DNA of 39,799 bases from positions 1 through 39,799 of the forward strand of contig JAAZLH010000081.1 of assembly GCA_012799415.1 (NCBI GenBank). Direction: 5' to 3'. The translations under genes and the position numbers were made by a program. Source of the stretch: Candidatus Epulonipiscium sp. GTDB lineage: Bacteria > Bacillota > Clostridia > Lachnospirales > JAAYNZ01. Of the stretch, positions 16,025-24,740 are shown piece after piece. How positions within the stretch are numbered: position 1 is the stretch's first letter; each line of letters starts with the position of its first letter. The notes beneath the pieces were generated by a model. That model was not told where the DNA came from. It made no database searches and was given only the letters and a program-made list of their open reading frames with translations.

Positions 16025-17395
16025 ATGCTAGGATTTAATAAGAAAACAAACTTATTAGAAAGAACGGAATTTGAATATCCATTACAGGATGTAAAAGAAC
16101 CAAATTTATATCGTAATCTATATAGTTATGATGAAGTGCCTAAAGTTGCTTTTAATCATCGTGTAGTTCCTATTGGGATGCCAGAAGATATTTGGATTAC
16201 AGATACAACGTTTCGGGATGGCCAACAATCAAGAGAGCCTTATACAACAGAGCAAATTGTTCATCTTTTTGATTTACTGCATAAACTAGGAGGTCCTAAA
16301 GGAATTATTCGGCAAAGTGAGTTTTTTTTATATAGTAAAAAAGATCGTGATGCTGTTTATCGTTGCTTAGAGCGGGGATATGAGTTTCCAGAGGTAACCA
16401 GTTGGATCCGTGCTTCAAAGGCCGATTTTGAACTAGTGAAAGAGATTGGTTTAAAAGAAACGGGGATTTTAGTTAGTTGTTCCGATTACCATATTTTTTA
16501 CAAATTGAAAATGTCTCGTAAACAAGCCATAGACCATTATTTAGGTGTCATTCGCCAATGTATCGAATTTGGTATTCGTCCTCGGTGTCACTTGGAAGAC
16601 ATTACAAGGGCAGATTTTTATGGTTTTGTCGTTCCTTTTGTGCTTGAACTTATGAAATTGATGAAGGAGACGAATGTTCCTATTAAAATTCGTGCTTGTG
16701 ATACAATGGGATATGGGGTCACTTATCCTGGAACTACATTACCCAGAAGTGTTCCTGGAATTATTTATGGCCTTCGCCACCATGCACGAGTACCATCTGA
16801 ATTAATTGAGTGGCATGGACATAATGATTTCTATAAAGCCGTTAGTAACTCATCCTATGCTTGGTTATATGGGGCTTCTGGTATAAACTGCTCTTTACTT
16901 GGAATCGGAGAAAGAACAGGGAATACACCATTAGAAGCCATGGTTATAGAGTATGCTCAATTTAAAGGTGATGTAGATGGGATGGACCTTACGGTCATTA
17001 CAGAGATTGCAGAGTATTTTGAATCAGATCTGGGCTATTCTATTCCACCTCAAACACCTTTTGTAGGAAAACATTTTAATGTTACTCGAGCGGGAATTCA
17101 TGCAGATGGATTGTTAAAAAATGAAGAAATTTATAATATTTTTAATACGGACCTTCTCTTAAACCGTCCTGTGCGTATTGCTGTCAGCAATACATCTGGT
17201 TTAGCAGGAGTAGCCCATTGGATCAACGGGTATTTTCGTCTCTCTAAAGAAGAAGAACTAGATAAGCAACACCCCGTTGTGCAAATGGTAAAGGATTGGG
17301 TAGACAAAGAGTATGAAGAAGGCCGTGTAACCACCATTACGGATGAGGAATTAGAAAGAGTTACTTTAGAAGCAATGAAGAAAGTGGAAGGATAG
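16025..17395 (+). CDS. Re-citrate synthase (isopropylmalate/homocitrate synthase family)
   Basis: A 456-residue DRE-TIM metallolyase-type enzyme. Seen: ITDTTFRDGQQSREPYTTEQ (the family's metal and oxaloacetate-binding start), HLEDITRADFYGF, RACDTMGYGV and the metal-binding EWHGHNDFYKAV. It is longer at the N-terminus than 2-isopropylmalate synthase and lacks the LeuA regulatory domain. The family includes the Re-face citrate synthase of Clostridium kluyveri, and the next two genes encode aconitase and isocitrate dehydrogenase, so citrate formation from oxaloacetate and acetyl-CoA is the best reading. Homocitrate or isopropylmalate synthesis is less likely, as no lysine or leucine genes are present. 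ATG 16025 lies 9 bases after AGAGGGGGG; an upstream in-frame TTG at 16001 precedes that site. Confidence 0.85.
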   Translation: MLGFNKKTNLLERTEFEYPLQDVKEPNLYRNLYSYDEVPKVAFNHRVVPIGMPEDIWITDTTFRDGQQSREPYTTEQIVHLFDLLHKLGGPKGIIRQSEFFLYSKKDRDAVYRCLERGYEFPEVTSWIRASKADFELVKEIGLKETGILVSCSDYHIFYKLKMSRKQAIDHYLGVIRQCIEFGIRPRCHLEDITRADFYGFVVPFVLELMKLMKETNVPIKIRACDTMGYGVTYPGTTLPRSVPGIIYGLRHHARVPSELIEWHGHNDFYKAVSNSSYAWLYGASGINCSLLGIGERTGNTPLEAMVIEYAQFKGDVDGMDLTVITEIAEYFESDLGYSIPPQTPFVGKHFNVTRAGIHADGLLKNEEIYNIFNTDLLLNRPVRIAVSNTSGLAGVAHWINGYFRLSKEEELDKQHPVVQMVKDWVDKEYEEGRVTTITDEELERVTLEAMKKVEG

Positions 17396-17435
17396 ATATT
17401 GATAGAAATAAGATGATTAGGTAGGGGGTAAGAAT

Positions 17436-19361
17436 ATGGGGTTGAATATAACACAAAAAATTTTACAAGCACATCTTATTGAAGGTGAATTAATACCAGG
17501 CTCTGAAATTGGTATTCGGATTGATCAAACTTTAACCCAAGATTCTACAGGAACCATGGCTTACTTACAGTTAGAAGCCATGGGGATAGACAGAGTTAAG
17601 ACAAAAAAATCAGTAGCATATATTGATCATAATATGCTGCAACAAAGTTTTGAAAATGCAGATGATCATAAATATATTCAGACTGTAGCTCATAAATATG
17701 GTATTTACTTCTCAAGACCTGGAAATGGAATTTGCCACCAAGTACATCTAGAGCGTTTTGGTGTGCCAGGTGAAACCCTTCTAGGTTCCGATAGCCATAC
17801 ACCAACTTGTGGCGGCCTTGGGATGTTAGCCATTGGAGCTGGTGGCCTTGATGTAGCTGTTGCTATGGGCGGAGGTGCTTACTATATTAACGCACCTAAA
17901 GTTGTGAATGTCAAATTAACAGGAAAACTAAATCCTTTTGTTGCAGCAAAGGATATTATATTGGAAGTTCTTCGTCGCCTGACTGTCAAAGGTGGAGTAG
18001 GAAAAGTCATTGAATATACAGGAGAAGGTGTTCAGTTCCTTTCTGTGCCAGAGCGTTCTACCATTACTAATATGGGGGCAGAGTTAGGCGCTACTACTTC
18101 AGTTTTTCCTAGTGATGAAGTTACAAGACAATTTTTAAAAGCCCAACAAAGGGAAGAAGATTGGTCACCCTTATTTGCAGATGAAGATGCAACTTATGAT
18201 GAAGTGATAGAGATATGTTTAGATGAATTAGAGCCTTTGGCAGCACTTCCGCATAGCCCAGATAATGTAAAAAAAATTAGTGATATTGGAGAGGTTGCTA
18301 TTGATCAAGTTGCTATAGGAAGTTGTACCAATAGTTCATATCAAGATTTAATGAAAGTAGCAAAAATATTAAAAGGTAAAACAGTTCATCCTAATGTTAG
18401 TTTAGTTATTGCACCAGGATCTAAACAAGTGCTTAATATGATAGCACAAAATGGTGCTTTAGCAGATTTAATTAGTGCAGGTGCTAGAATGTTAGAGTCC
18501 GGTTGTGGTCCTTGTATAGGTATGGGGCAAGCGCCAGCAAGTAATGCAATTTCTCTTCGAACATTTAATAGAAACTTTCCAGGCCGATGTGGTACGGCAA
18601 GTGCCAGTGTGTATTTAGTTAGTCCAGAAACGGCAGCTGTTTCAGCTATAGAAGGAAAGTTAGTAGATCCAAGAATACATCAAGAAAATATTAGGGTAGA
18701 GATGCCAGAATGTTTTGCAGTCAATGATAATATGATCATTCCACCAGCAGAAGATGGCAATCAAGTAGAAGTTGTAAAAGGTCCTAATATTAAACCATTC
18801 CCAACCAGTGAGCCGCTGGGAGATAGGGTAGAAGGAAAAGTGCTGATCAAGGTAGGAGATAATATTACTACGGATCATATTATGCCATCGAATGCAAAAT
18901 TACTTCCCTTCCGTTCGAATATCCCTTATTTAGCGGAACATTGCTTAGTTCCTTGCAATCCGGAGTTTCCGCAAAGAGCCAAAGATAATAACGGTGGTAT
19001 TATTATCGGAGGGGATAATTATGGGCAAGGATCAAGTCGAGAGCATGCTGCATTAGTACCTCTCTATTTAGGTGTAAAAGCAGTCATAGTAAAAAGTTTT
19101 GCAAGAATTCATCGTGCCAATTTAATGAATGCAGGTATTCTACCTTTAGTGTTTGCAAATCCTGAAGATTATGATCACATTAATGAGTTTGATGAATTAC
19201 GAATTGATGATATTAAAACTCAGTTAAAAAATGGATCTATTATTGAAATTCAGAACCTGACACAACGAACTAAATATAATCTAGATATTAGTTGTAGTGA
19301 GAAAGAACTTAAAATGCTATTAGCAGGTGGAAAGATTAATTTAATTAAAACAGAAGCTTAA
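17436..19361 (+). CDS. acn: Aconitate hydratase (short, 641-residue type)
   Basis: Isomerises citrate to isocitrate using a [4Fe-4S] cluster. The iron-sulfur ligands are visible in GSCTNSS and SGCGPCIGMGQ, with GSDSHTPTCGGLGML and RNFPGRCGT as further active-site segments. A C-terminal swivel domain starts near residue 470 (ITTDHIMPSN, GGDNYGQGSSREHAAL, SFARIHRANL). At 641 residues it is the short bacterial/archaeal-like type seen in anaerobes, not the 890-residue AcnA. The ATG follows GTAGGGGG. It sits 40 bases after citrate synthase and 18 bases before isocitrate dehydrogenase, clearly one operon. Confidence 0.95.
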   Translation: MGLNITQKILQAHLIEGELIPGSEIGIRIDQTLTQDSTGTMAYLQLEAMGIDRVKTKKSVAYIDHNMLQQSFENADDHKYIQTVAHKYGIYFSRPGNGICHQVHLERFGVPGETLLGSDSHTPTCGGLGMLAIGAGGLDVAVAMGGGAYYINAPKVVNVKLTGKLNPFVAAKDIILEVLRRLTVKGGVGKVIEYTGEGVQFLSVPERSTITNMGAELGATTSVFPSDEVTRQFLKAQQREEDWSPLFADEDATYDEVIEICLDELEPLAALPHSPDNVKKISDIGEVAIDQVAIGSCTNSSYQDLMKVAKILKGKTVHPNVSLVIAPGSKQVLNMIAQNGALADLISAGARMLESGCGPCIGMGQAPASNAISLRTFNRNFPGRCGTASASVYLVSPETAAVSAIEGKLVDPRIHQENIRVEMPECFAVNDNMIIPPAEDGNQVEVVKGPNIKPFPTSEPLGDRVEGKVLIKVGDNITTDHIMPSNAKLLPFRSNIPYLAEHCLVPCNPEFPQRAKDNNGGIIIGGDNYGQGSSREHAALVPLYLGVKAVIVKSFARIHRANLMNAGILPLVFANPEDYDHINEFDELRIDDIKTQLKNGSIIEIQNLTQRTKYNLDISCSEKELKMLLAGGKINLIKTEA

Positions 19362-19379
19362 ACTTAAGGGGGCCCAACA

Positions 19380-20540
19380 TTGGAAAGAAGAATCGCAGAA
19401 GCAAAAGAGAAATTTGAAAAAATTGTACGTCAACAATTAAAACGTGTAGAATTGATGAAAAGTCAAGAGGATTTCATCAAGTATGATGAATTGGAGACGA
19501 TTGTTATAGGTGTAGTAGGGGGAGACGGTATTGGCCCAGCTATTACACATCAAGCACAAAGAATTTTAGAGTTTCTTTTGAAAGAAGAAACAGAAAAAGG
19601 AAAAGTTCAATTTAAGGTGATTGAAGGTTGTACCATAGAAAATCGAGCAGCTGTTGGAAAGGCTTTACCTGATGATGTGTTAGCAGAACTAAAAAAATGC
19701 CATGTTATTTTAAAAGGACCTACAACAACACCGCAAAAAGGGGATCCATGGCCAAATATAGAAAGTGCCAATGTAGCCATGAGAAAAGAACTAGATCTAT
19801 TTGCTAATGTACGTCCGGTAAAAGTTCCTGAACTTAATATCGATTGGACCTTTTTTAGAGAAAATACAGAAGGATCTTATATACTAGGGAGCCAAGGGTT
19901 TGAGGTAACAGAAGATTTAGCTTTTGATTTTACAGTAGCTACGACCCAGGGGACAGAAAGAATTATTAAGTCTGCTTTTGAATTTGCTAGAAATAATGGC
20001 AAGAAAAAAGTAACTGCTGTTACCAAAGCCAATGTGATTAAAACAACTGATGGGAAATTTTTGGATATATTCCATCAGATCGCTAAAGATTATCCAGAAA
20101 TAGCAGTAGATGAATGGTATATTGATATTATGACGGCGAAACTCATTGATGAAAAACGTCGTTCAGAATTTGAAGTATTGGTTATGCCTAACTTATATGG
20201 GGACATTTTGACAGATGAAGCCGCTGAGCTACAAGGTGGAGTTGGTACTGCTGGAAGTTCCAATATAGGAAAACAATATGCTATGTTTGAAGCGATTCAC
20301 GGATCAGCTCCAAGGATGGTAGAAGAAGGTCGGGCTCAATATGCTGATCCTTGTAGTGTTATTCGTGCTGCGGCTATGTTACTTTCTCATATTGGTTATA
20401 CAGAGGAAGGAAAAAAGCTAACGGATGCTTTAGATATTTGTACAGTGACGGAGAAAAAATTAACCTTAACAGGTAGAGATACAGGAGCAACGGGGGAAGA
20501 ATTTGCAGATTATATTATGGAAACAATACAAAAATTATAA
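19380..20540 (+). CDS. Isocitrate dehydrogenase (isocitrate/isopropylmalate dehydrogenase family)
   Basis: Oxidatively decarboxylates isocitrate to 2-oxoglutarate. It has 386 residues, with VVGGDGIGPAI, GPTTTPQKGDPWPNIESANV, FRENTEGSYIL, the catalytic KANVIKTTDG, NLYGDILTDEAAELQGGVG with its metal-binding aspartates, and the coenzyme loop FEAIHGSAPRMVEEG. Family relatives include homoisocitrate and isopropylmalate dehydrogenases; the preceding citrate synthase and aconitase genes decide for isocitrate. Cofactor choice (NAD probable) is an inference. The start is TTG 19380, with AAGGGGG upstream. The first 45 residues form a charged helix ahead of the usual fold; an internal ATG at codon 26 lacks a better site. 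Confidence 0.88.
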   Translation: MERRIAEAKEKFEKIVRQQLKRVELMKSQEDFIKYDELETIVIGVVGGDGIGPAITHQAQRILEFLLKEETEKGKVQFKVIEGCTIENRAAVGKALPDDVLAELKKCHVILKGPTTTPQKGDPWPNIESANVAMRKELDLFANVRPVKVPELNIDWTFFRENTEGSYILGSQGFEVTEDLAFDFTVATTQGTERIIKSAFEFARNNGKKKVTAVTKANVIKTTDGKFLDIFHQIAKDYPEIAVDEWYIDIMTAKLIDEKRRSEFEVLVMPNLYGDILTDEAAELQGGVGTAGSSNIGKQYAMFEAIHGSAPRMVEEGRAQYADPCSVIRAAAMLLSHIGYTEEGKKLTDALDICTVTEKKLTLTGRDTGATGEEFADYIMETIQKL

Positions 20541-20559
20541 TTTAATCCGTGGATATTTT

Positions 20560-20604
20560 AAAAGCAAACCTACCATGTAGTTTTACATGGTAGGTTTGCT
20601 TTTT
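20560..20604. terminator. Bidirectional terminator between the citrate operon and the ABC-F gene
   Basis: A 20-base perfect stem AAAAGCAAACCTACCATGTA (20560-20579) / 20584-20603 with loop GTTT, with T on one side and A on the other, between two convergent genes. Confidence 0.95.
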
Positions 20605-20620
20605 ATCCAATGTTCTTGTT

Positions 20621-22519
20621 TTAGTGGAGTTCTTCCCATAATTCATATAAGGTTTCCAGTTTTTCTTCTGTTAATTTTTTTTCATGAAAAACTTTTTGGG
20701 CTGCTTCAGGGACACTGTAGACTTCTTCTAAGCATAATTTTTCATCTAGGGCAAGAAGTTGATTTTCTAGTTCCTCAATTTCATTTTCAATTCGAGTTAT
20801 CTCAGCTTCTTTTTTGCGCTGTTGAGCTTGTTGCTCTTTTTGATTTAACCATTCTTCTTTTGTGCTACTGACAGTGGGAGTTGGTATCTCCTCTGATGTA
20901 AGCGCAGTAGCTAATTGCAATTTTTTTTCTACATAATAATCATAATTTCCTAGATAAGTAGTAATGCTATTAGGAGATAGCTCTAAAACCTTTGTAGCTG
21001 TTTTATTGATAAAATAACGATCGTGAGAAATATAAAGTACAGTTCCTTCATAGGAATGAAGGGTTTGCTCTAAAATTTCTTTTGAAACCATATCTAAGTG
21101 GTTTGTAGGCTCGTCCAATAATAAAAAGTTCGCTTGAGACAGCATGATTTTAGCTAAACTAACTCTTCCCTTTTCGCCACCACTAAGAGTTCCGATGGTT
21201 TTAAAGACATCATCGCCTGTAAATAAGAAGGCTGCCAATGTATTACGAATTTCTCCTTGGGTCATAGCGGGGAAAGTATCTGCTATTTCTTCAAAAATAG
21301 TTTTTTGAGGTGATAAATGTTCCTGTTCTTGGTCATAATAACCAATATGAACATTGGTTCCTAAACGAAAATGACCTTGATCAGCAGCTAATTCTTTTAG
21401 AAGAATGCGAAAAATTGTTGTTTTGCCAACACCATTGGGTCCAATTAAAGCAACTCGTTCTCCACGATGTACTTGGAAAGAAGCATTAGAGAATAAAGTG
21501 TTTCCATCAAAAGACTTTTTTAAGTCTTCTACAAATAAAACATCGTATCCACTTTGAATTTTAGGGCGCAATGACAGATTCATTTCTGTGTTTAGATATT
21601 GAGGTTTTTCAATCAATTCAATTTTCTCAAGAGCTTTCTCTCTACTTTTCGCTCGCTTAATAGATTTTTCACGGCTAAAAGAACGTAGTTGTTGGATTAT
21701 ATTTTCTTGTCGTTCAATTTCCCGTTGCTGGTTCAGATAATGTTTGATCTGCAAATCTCGGTTAATGGCTTTTTGTTTGGCATAAAAAGAATAATTTCCT
21801 CGATAGAAAAAAGCCTTTTTATTTTCAATTTCAATAGTTTGAGTAATAATTCGATCTAAGAAATATCGGTCATGTGAAATTAGTAAGACGGTTCCCGGAT
21901 AACCTTTTAAAAAGCCCTCTAGCCACTCAATAGAGGAGATATCTAGGTGGTTTGTTGGTTCATCTAGTAAAAGGATAGATGGTTCTTTAAGTAGTAATTT
22001 GGCCAGAGATACTCGAGTTTTTTGTCCACCTGAAAGTTGATAAATAGGTTGATTGAAGTCTTCAGATGAAAATCCAAGACCTCGCAGCACTCCTTGAATT
22101 TTGCTTTTATACCCATAACCCATTTGCTCTTCAAACTGTTCTTGTAATGCCGAATATCGGGACATAATTGTTTCTAGAGCATCGCCTTGTAGATTCCCCA
22201 TTTCCTGTTCGTAGTCTCGTAATTGTTGCTCCATTTCTAGGATGTGAGAAAAAACCAGGACCATTTCATTAAAAATCGTATTATTTTCATCTAAATCCAT
22301 ATGCTGAGATAAATAGCCTAAAGAGCTACCACGAGCGATAAAAAGATCACCGCTGTCTGCATTCCATTCCCCTGCAATAATTTTAAACAAGGTAGATTTA
22401 CCTGCTCCGTTTGTCCCCACAATAGCAACTTTTTCATTTTCTTCTATTTGAAAAGAGATGGATTCTAAAATCACATCGATACCAAAAGACTTTGTTATAT
22501 TTTTACATGAAAGAATCAT
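20621..22519 (-). CDS. ABC-F family ATPase (YdiF-like)
   Basis: A 632-residue protein with two ABC domains and no membrane segment. Domain 1: Walker A GTNGAGKST, signature LSGGQKTRVSLAK, Walker B LLLDEPTNHLD. Domain 2: GPNGVGKTT, LSGGEKGRVSLAK, LLLDEPTNHLD. A charged linker of about 80 residues joins them, and the C-terminus is a coiled coil (QQAQQRKKEAEITRIENEIE). ABC-F proteins act on ribosomes to relieve stalling, and some give antibiotic resistance. Placement divergent from rex matches Bacillus ydiF, so a housekeeping translation factor is more likely than resistance. The start is ATG 22519, with GGAGG 7 bases before; an open frame extends 37 codons upstream without a ribosome site. Confidence 0.92.
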   Translation of the reverse strand: MILSCKNITKSFGIDVILESISFQIEENEKVAIVGTNGAGKSTLFKIIAGEWNADSGDLFIARGSSLGYLSQHMDLDENNTIFNEMVLVFSHILEMEQQLRDYEQEMGNLQGDALETIMSRYSALQEQFEEQMGYGYKSKIQGVLRGLGFSSEDFNQPIYQLSGGQKTRVSLAKLLLKEPSILLLDEPTNHLDISSIEWLEGFLKGYPGTVLLISHDRYFLDRIITQTIEIENKKAFFYRGNYSFYAKQKAINRDLQIKHYLNQQREIERQENIIQQLRSFSREKSIKRAKSREKALEKIELIEKPQYLNTEMNLSLRPKIQSGYDVLFVEDLKKSFDGNTLFSNASFQVHRGERVALIGPNGVGKTTIFRILLKELAADQGHFRLGTNVHIGYYDQEQEHLSPQKTIFEEIADTFPAMTQGEIRNTLAAFLFTGDDVFKTIGTLSGGEKGRVSLAKIMLSQANFLLLDEPTNHLDMVSKEILEQTLHSYEGTVLYISHDRYFINKTATKVLELSPNSITTYLGNYDYYVEKKLQLATALTSEEIPTPTVSSTKEEWLNQKEQQAQQRKKEAEITRIENEIEELENQLLALDEKLCLEEVYSVPEAAQKVFHEKKLTEEKLETLYELWEELH

Positions 22520-22549
22520 AAAAAAACCTCCATTTCTACAGCTACTCTT

Positions 22550-22578
22550 ATCATAGCAAAAAAATCTGTAATTGGAAA
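22550..22578 (-). promoter_or_regulatory. Possible promoter of the ABC-F gene
   Basis: On the minus strand TTTCCA (22578-22573), a 17-base spacer and TATGAT (22555-22550). It lies back to back with the rex promoter. Confidence 0.5.
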
Positions 22579-22587
22579 GATCCCTAT

Positions 22588-22616
22588 TTGACACAAAATT
22601 AATGGCACGGTATAAT
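22588..22616 (+). promoter_or_regulatory. Consensus promoter of rex
   Basis: TTGACA (22588-22593), a 17-base spacer and TATAAT (22611-22616): a full match to the sigma-A consensus. No clear Rex operator (TTGTTAA-N4-TTAACAA type) overlaps it. Confidence 0.9.
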
Positions 22617-22660
22617 AAATGGTAATACATATATGGATACGAAAGAAAGGATATGAAACA

Positions 22661-23368
22661 GTGGAAGAAGAAAAAAAAATATCAATCGCGGTTATCAAAC
22701 GGTTACCACGCTATTTTAGATATTTAGGTGAATTACTAGAAAATGATGTGACTCGTATTTCGTCTCGGGAGCTGAGCGAAAGGATGGGTGTAACTGCTTC
22801 ACAAATTCGCCAAGATTTAAATAATTTTGGAGGATTTGGTCAGCAAGGATATGGTTATAATGTTGAATACCTATATCAAGAAATAGGGAAGATATTAGGT
22901 TTGGAAAACACATATAATGTTATTATTGTAGGAGTAGGGAATTTAGGACAAGCTCTTGCAAATTATACCAATTTTGAGAGAAGGGGCTTTGTTGTTAAAG
23001 GCCTATTTGATGTAAACCCTAGATTAATTGGTATGTCTATCCGAGGAATTGAAATACAGGATATTGATAATATGGAAAAATTCGTGAAAGAAGAGCAAAT
23101 AGATATTGCTATTTTAACATTACCTAAATCGAAAGCTCCCAAAATAGGTGCTGACTTAACAAAGTGGGGAATTAAAGGGATATGGAATTTTTCACCCAAT
23201 GATCTTAAGTTACCTAAACATGTTATTGTCGAGAATGTACATTTATCTGATAGTCTAATGACTTTATCTTATAAATTAAATGTAAGAAAGTTAGAACAAC
23301 GACAAAGAAGCAAAAAAAGAGGCGAGCTAGGGCTTGGTAGTCCGGATCATAAGAATAGAAGAAACTAG
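22661..23368 (+). CDS. rex: Redox-sensing transcriptional repressor Rex
   Basis: A 235-residue repressor that senses the NADH/NAD+ ratio and controls fermentative and respiratory genes. An N-terminal winged helix (RLPRYFRYLGELLENDVTRISSRELSERMG, then TASQIRQDLNNFGGFGQQGYGY) is followed by a Rossmann domain with VGVGNLGQALANY and FDVNPRLIG, and a C-terminal swapped helix. It is about 20 residues longer than usual because of a basic tail (RQRSKKRGELG onwards). The GTG at 22661 is chosen because AAAGG precedes it by 10 bases and the upstream in-frame ATG at 22619 lies at the predicted transcription start. Probably cotranscribed with the DUF445 gene 11 bases on. Confidence 0.95.
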   Translation: MEEEKKISIAVIKRLPRYFRYLGELLENDVTRISSRELSERMGVTASQIRQDLNNFGGFGQQGYGYNVEYLYQEIGKILGLENTYNVIIVGVGNLGQALANYTNFERRGFVVKGLFDVNPRLIGMSIRGIEIQDIDNMEKFVKEEQIDIAILTLPKSKAPKIGADLTKWGIKGIWNFSPNDLKLPKHVIVENVHLSDSLMTLSYKLNVRKLEQRQRSKKRGELGLGSPDHKNRRN

Positions 23369-23379
23369 GAGAATGGCCT

Positions 23380-24657
23380 ATGACATTAATACAATGGCTC
23401 AGTCCAGCTGTGGTAGGAGCCTTTATTGGCTATATTACAAATTGGTTAGCAATCAAGATGTTATTTCGTCCTTATACAGAAAAACGTATTGGTTTTTTGA
23501 AGGTTCCTTTTACCCCTGGTCTAATTCCCAAAGAACAAGGCCGTATAGCTCATTCCGTGGGGCAAACCATAGGAGAACATTTATTAACAGAGGAACTTCT
23601 AATAGAAACACTAACAGGTCCACCTATCCAAGACCAATTACGCAGAATTATTAGTCAGTGGATTTCAGAGCTGCAAAAAAAAGATATACCCATTGATACT
23701 TGGCTAGAACAGCTTGTTGGAGAAGAATTTCATGCCTTGATTTTGAGGGGAGAAGAAGAAGTAATTCGCTGGATTATGGGGGAACTTCAAAATCCAAAAC
23801 TACAACAGCAACTAGCTACTTGGGCTATAGATGAAGTTAAAAAGCAGATCCAAAAATCTGAAATAGAAGAAGTGATACGTAATATAGAACTTTCTCCTTC
23901 TGCCCTTATAGAGGTTGAGGAATATTTACTGATGCAAGGTCCTACATTAGCGTTTTATATTCAAAAAATATTTCATCATCCTCTTGTGGAGGATAAGCTA
24001 AAACAATTTTTAGCTGAAGTAACAAAAAATCAACTTGGAAAAATGGCAGCATTTTTAATTAATCCAGATAAAATTTATCAACGATTTTTAACTGAATTAG
24101 AACAGTATGTACTACAAGAAGAAAATCAAAAAGAATTAATTGCATTTATCATTCAGTTTATAAAAGAGAAAAGCAATATGTCACTTCGAGATATACTAGA
24201 AATGATCCCAAGCTCTCTCAAGCAAACAGGGCTTGAACAAGGACGCCAATTGTTTACTCATTGGGAACAAAATTTGTATCAAGGACTGATTCAATGGATA
24301 ATGGATCTTGGAACGTCAGATGTTGTTTATAAGAAACTTCATACAACCCTAAGCCATTGGCGGCAGTTATTTATGAAACGTCCAGTTCATGATTTATTTC
24401 GTAAAATTCAGCCGGAAGGCATTGCAATAATTCAAGAGAAGGTAGTTGAAATTTATATTCAGTTGGTACGGGAAAAAGGAGGAATGGCAGTCCAGTTTTT
24501 AGACATTCCTAAGCTTGTGGAAGATCAAATTCAATCTTTTGATACTGCTTATACTGAAGCAGTTATTTTATCTATTGCAAAAAAGGAGCTTCAAGCTATC
24601 ACCTGGTTAGGTGCTCTACTTGGATTTGTTATGGGTATTGTGATTAATTTTCTTTAA
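23380..24657 (+). CDS. DUF445 family membrane protein (YheB-like)
   Basis: A 425-residue protein with the DUF445 opening: hydrophobic helix AVVGAFIGYITNWLAIKMLF then RPYTEKRI..PFTPGLIPKEQGRIAHSVGQTIG. A long amphipathic helical middle (residues 60-395, many Gln/Glu/Ile heptads) ends in a second membrane helix WLGALLGFVMGIVINFL at the extreme C-terminus. The large middle may therefore form a rod or ring outside or inside the membrane between two anchors. Bacillus YheB is the best-known relative; the function of the family is not established. AGGAGA precedes the ATG by 8 bases, just after the rex stop. Confidence 0.85.
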   Translation: MTLIQWLSPAVVGAFIGYITNWLAIKMLFRPYTEKRIGFLKVPFTPGLIPKEQGRIAHSVGQTIGEHLLTEELLIETLTGPPIQDQLRRIISQWISELQKKDIPIDTWLEQLVGEEFHALILRGEEEVIRWIMGELQNPKLQQQLATWAIDEVKKQIQKSEIEEVIRNIELSPSALIEVEEYLLMQGPTLAFYIQKIFHHPLVEDKLKQFLAEVTKNQLGKMAAFLINPDKIYQRFLTELEQYVLQEENQKELIAFIIQFIKEKSNMSLRDILEMIPSSLKQTGLEQGRQLFTHWEQNLYQGLIQWIMDLGTSDVVYKKLHTTLSHWRQLFMKRPVHDLFRKIQPEGIAIIQEKVVEIYIQLVREKGGMAVQFLDIPKLVEDQIQSFDTAYTEAVILSIAKKELQAITWLGALLGFVMGIVINFL

Positions 24658-24680
24658 TATGAAATGAAATGTTAATGATT

Positions 24681-24709
24681 TTGTAACATGATTTCTATAT
24701 TTTTATAGT
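24681..24709 (+). promoter_or_regulatory. Promoter of the SLH protein gene
   Basis: TTGTAA (24681-24686), a 17-base spacer and TATAGT (24704-24709), about 25 bases before the ribosome site of the gene. Confidence 0.7.
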
Positions 24710-24740
24710 ATACTAAAGAAAATGGATCAGGGGGGATGAG

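Noticed and set aside
22540..22660. Rex autoregulatory operator in the rex promoter
   Set aside because: No TTGTTAA-N4-TTAACAA-like palindrome lies in the divergent promoter region.
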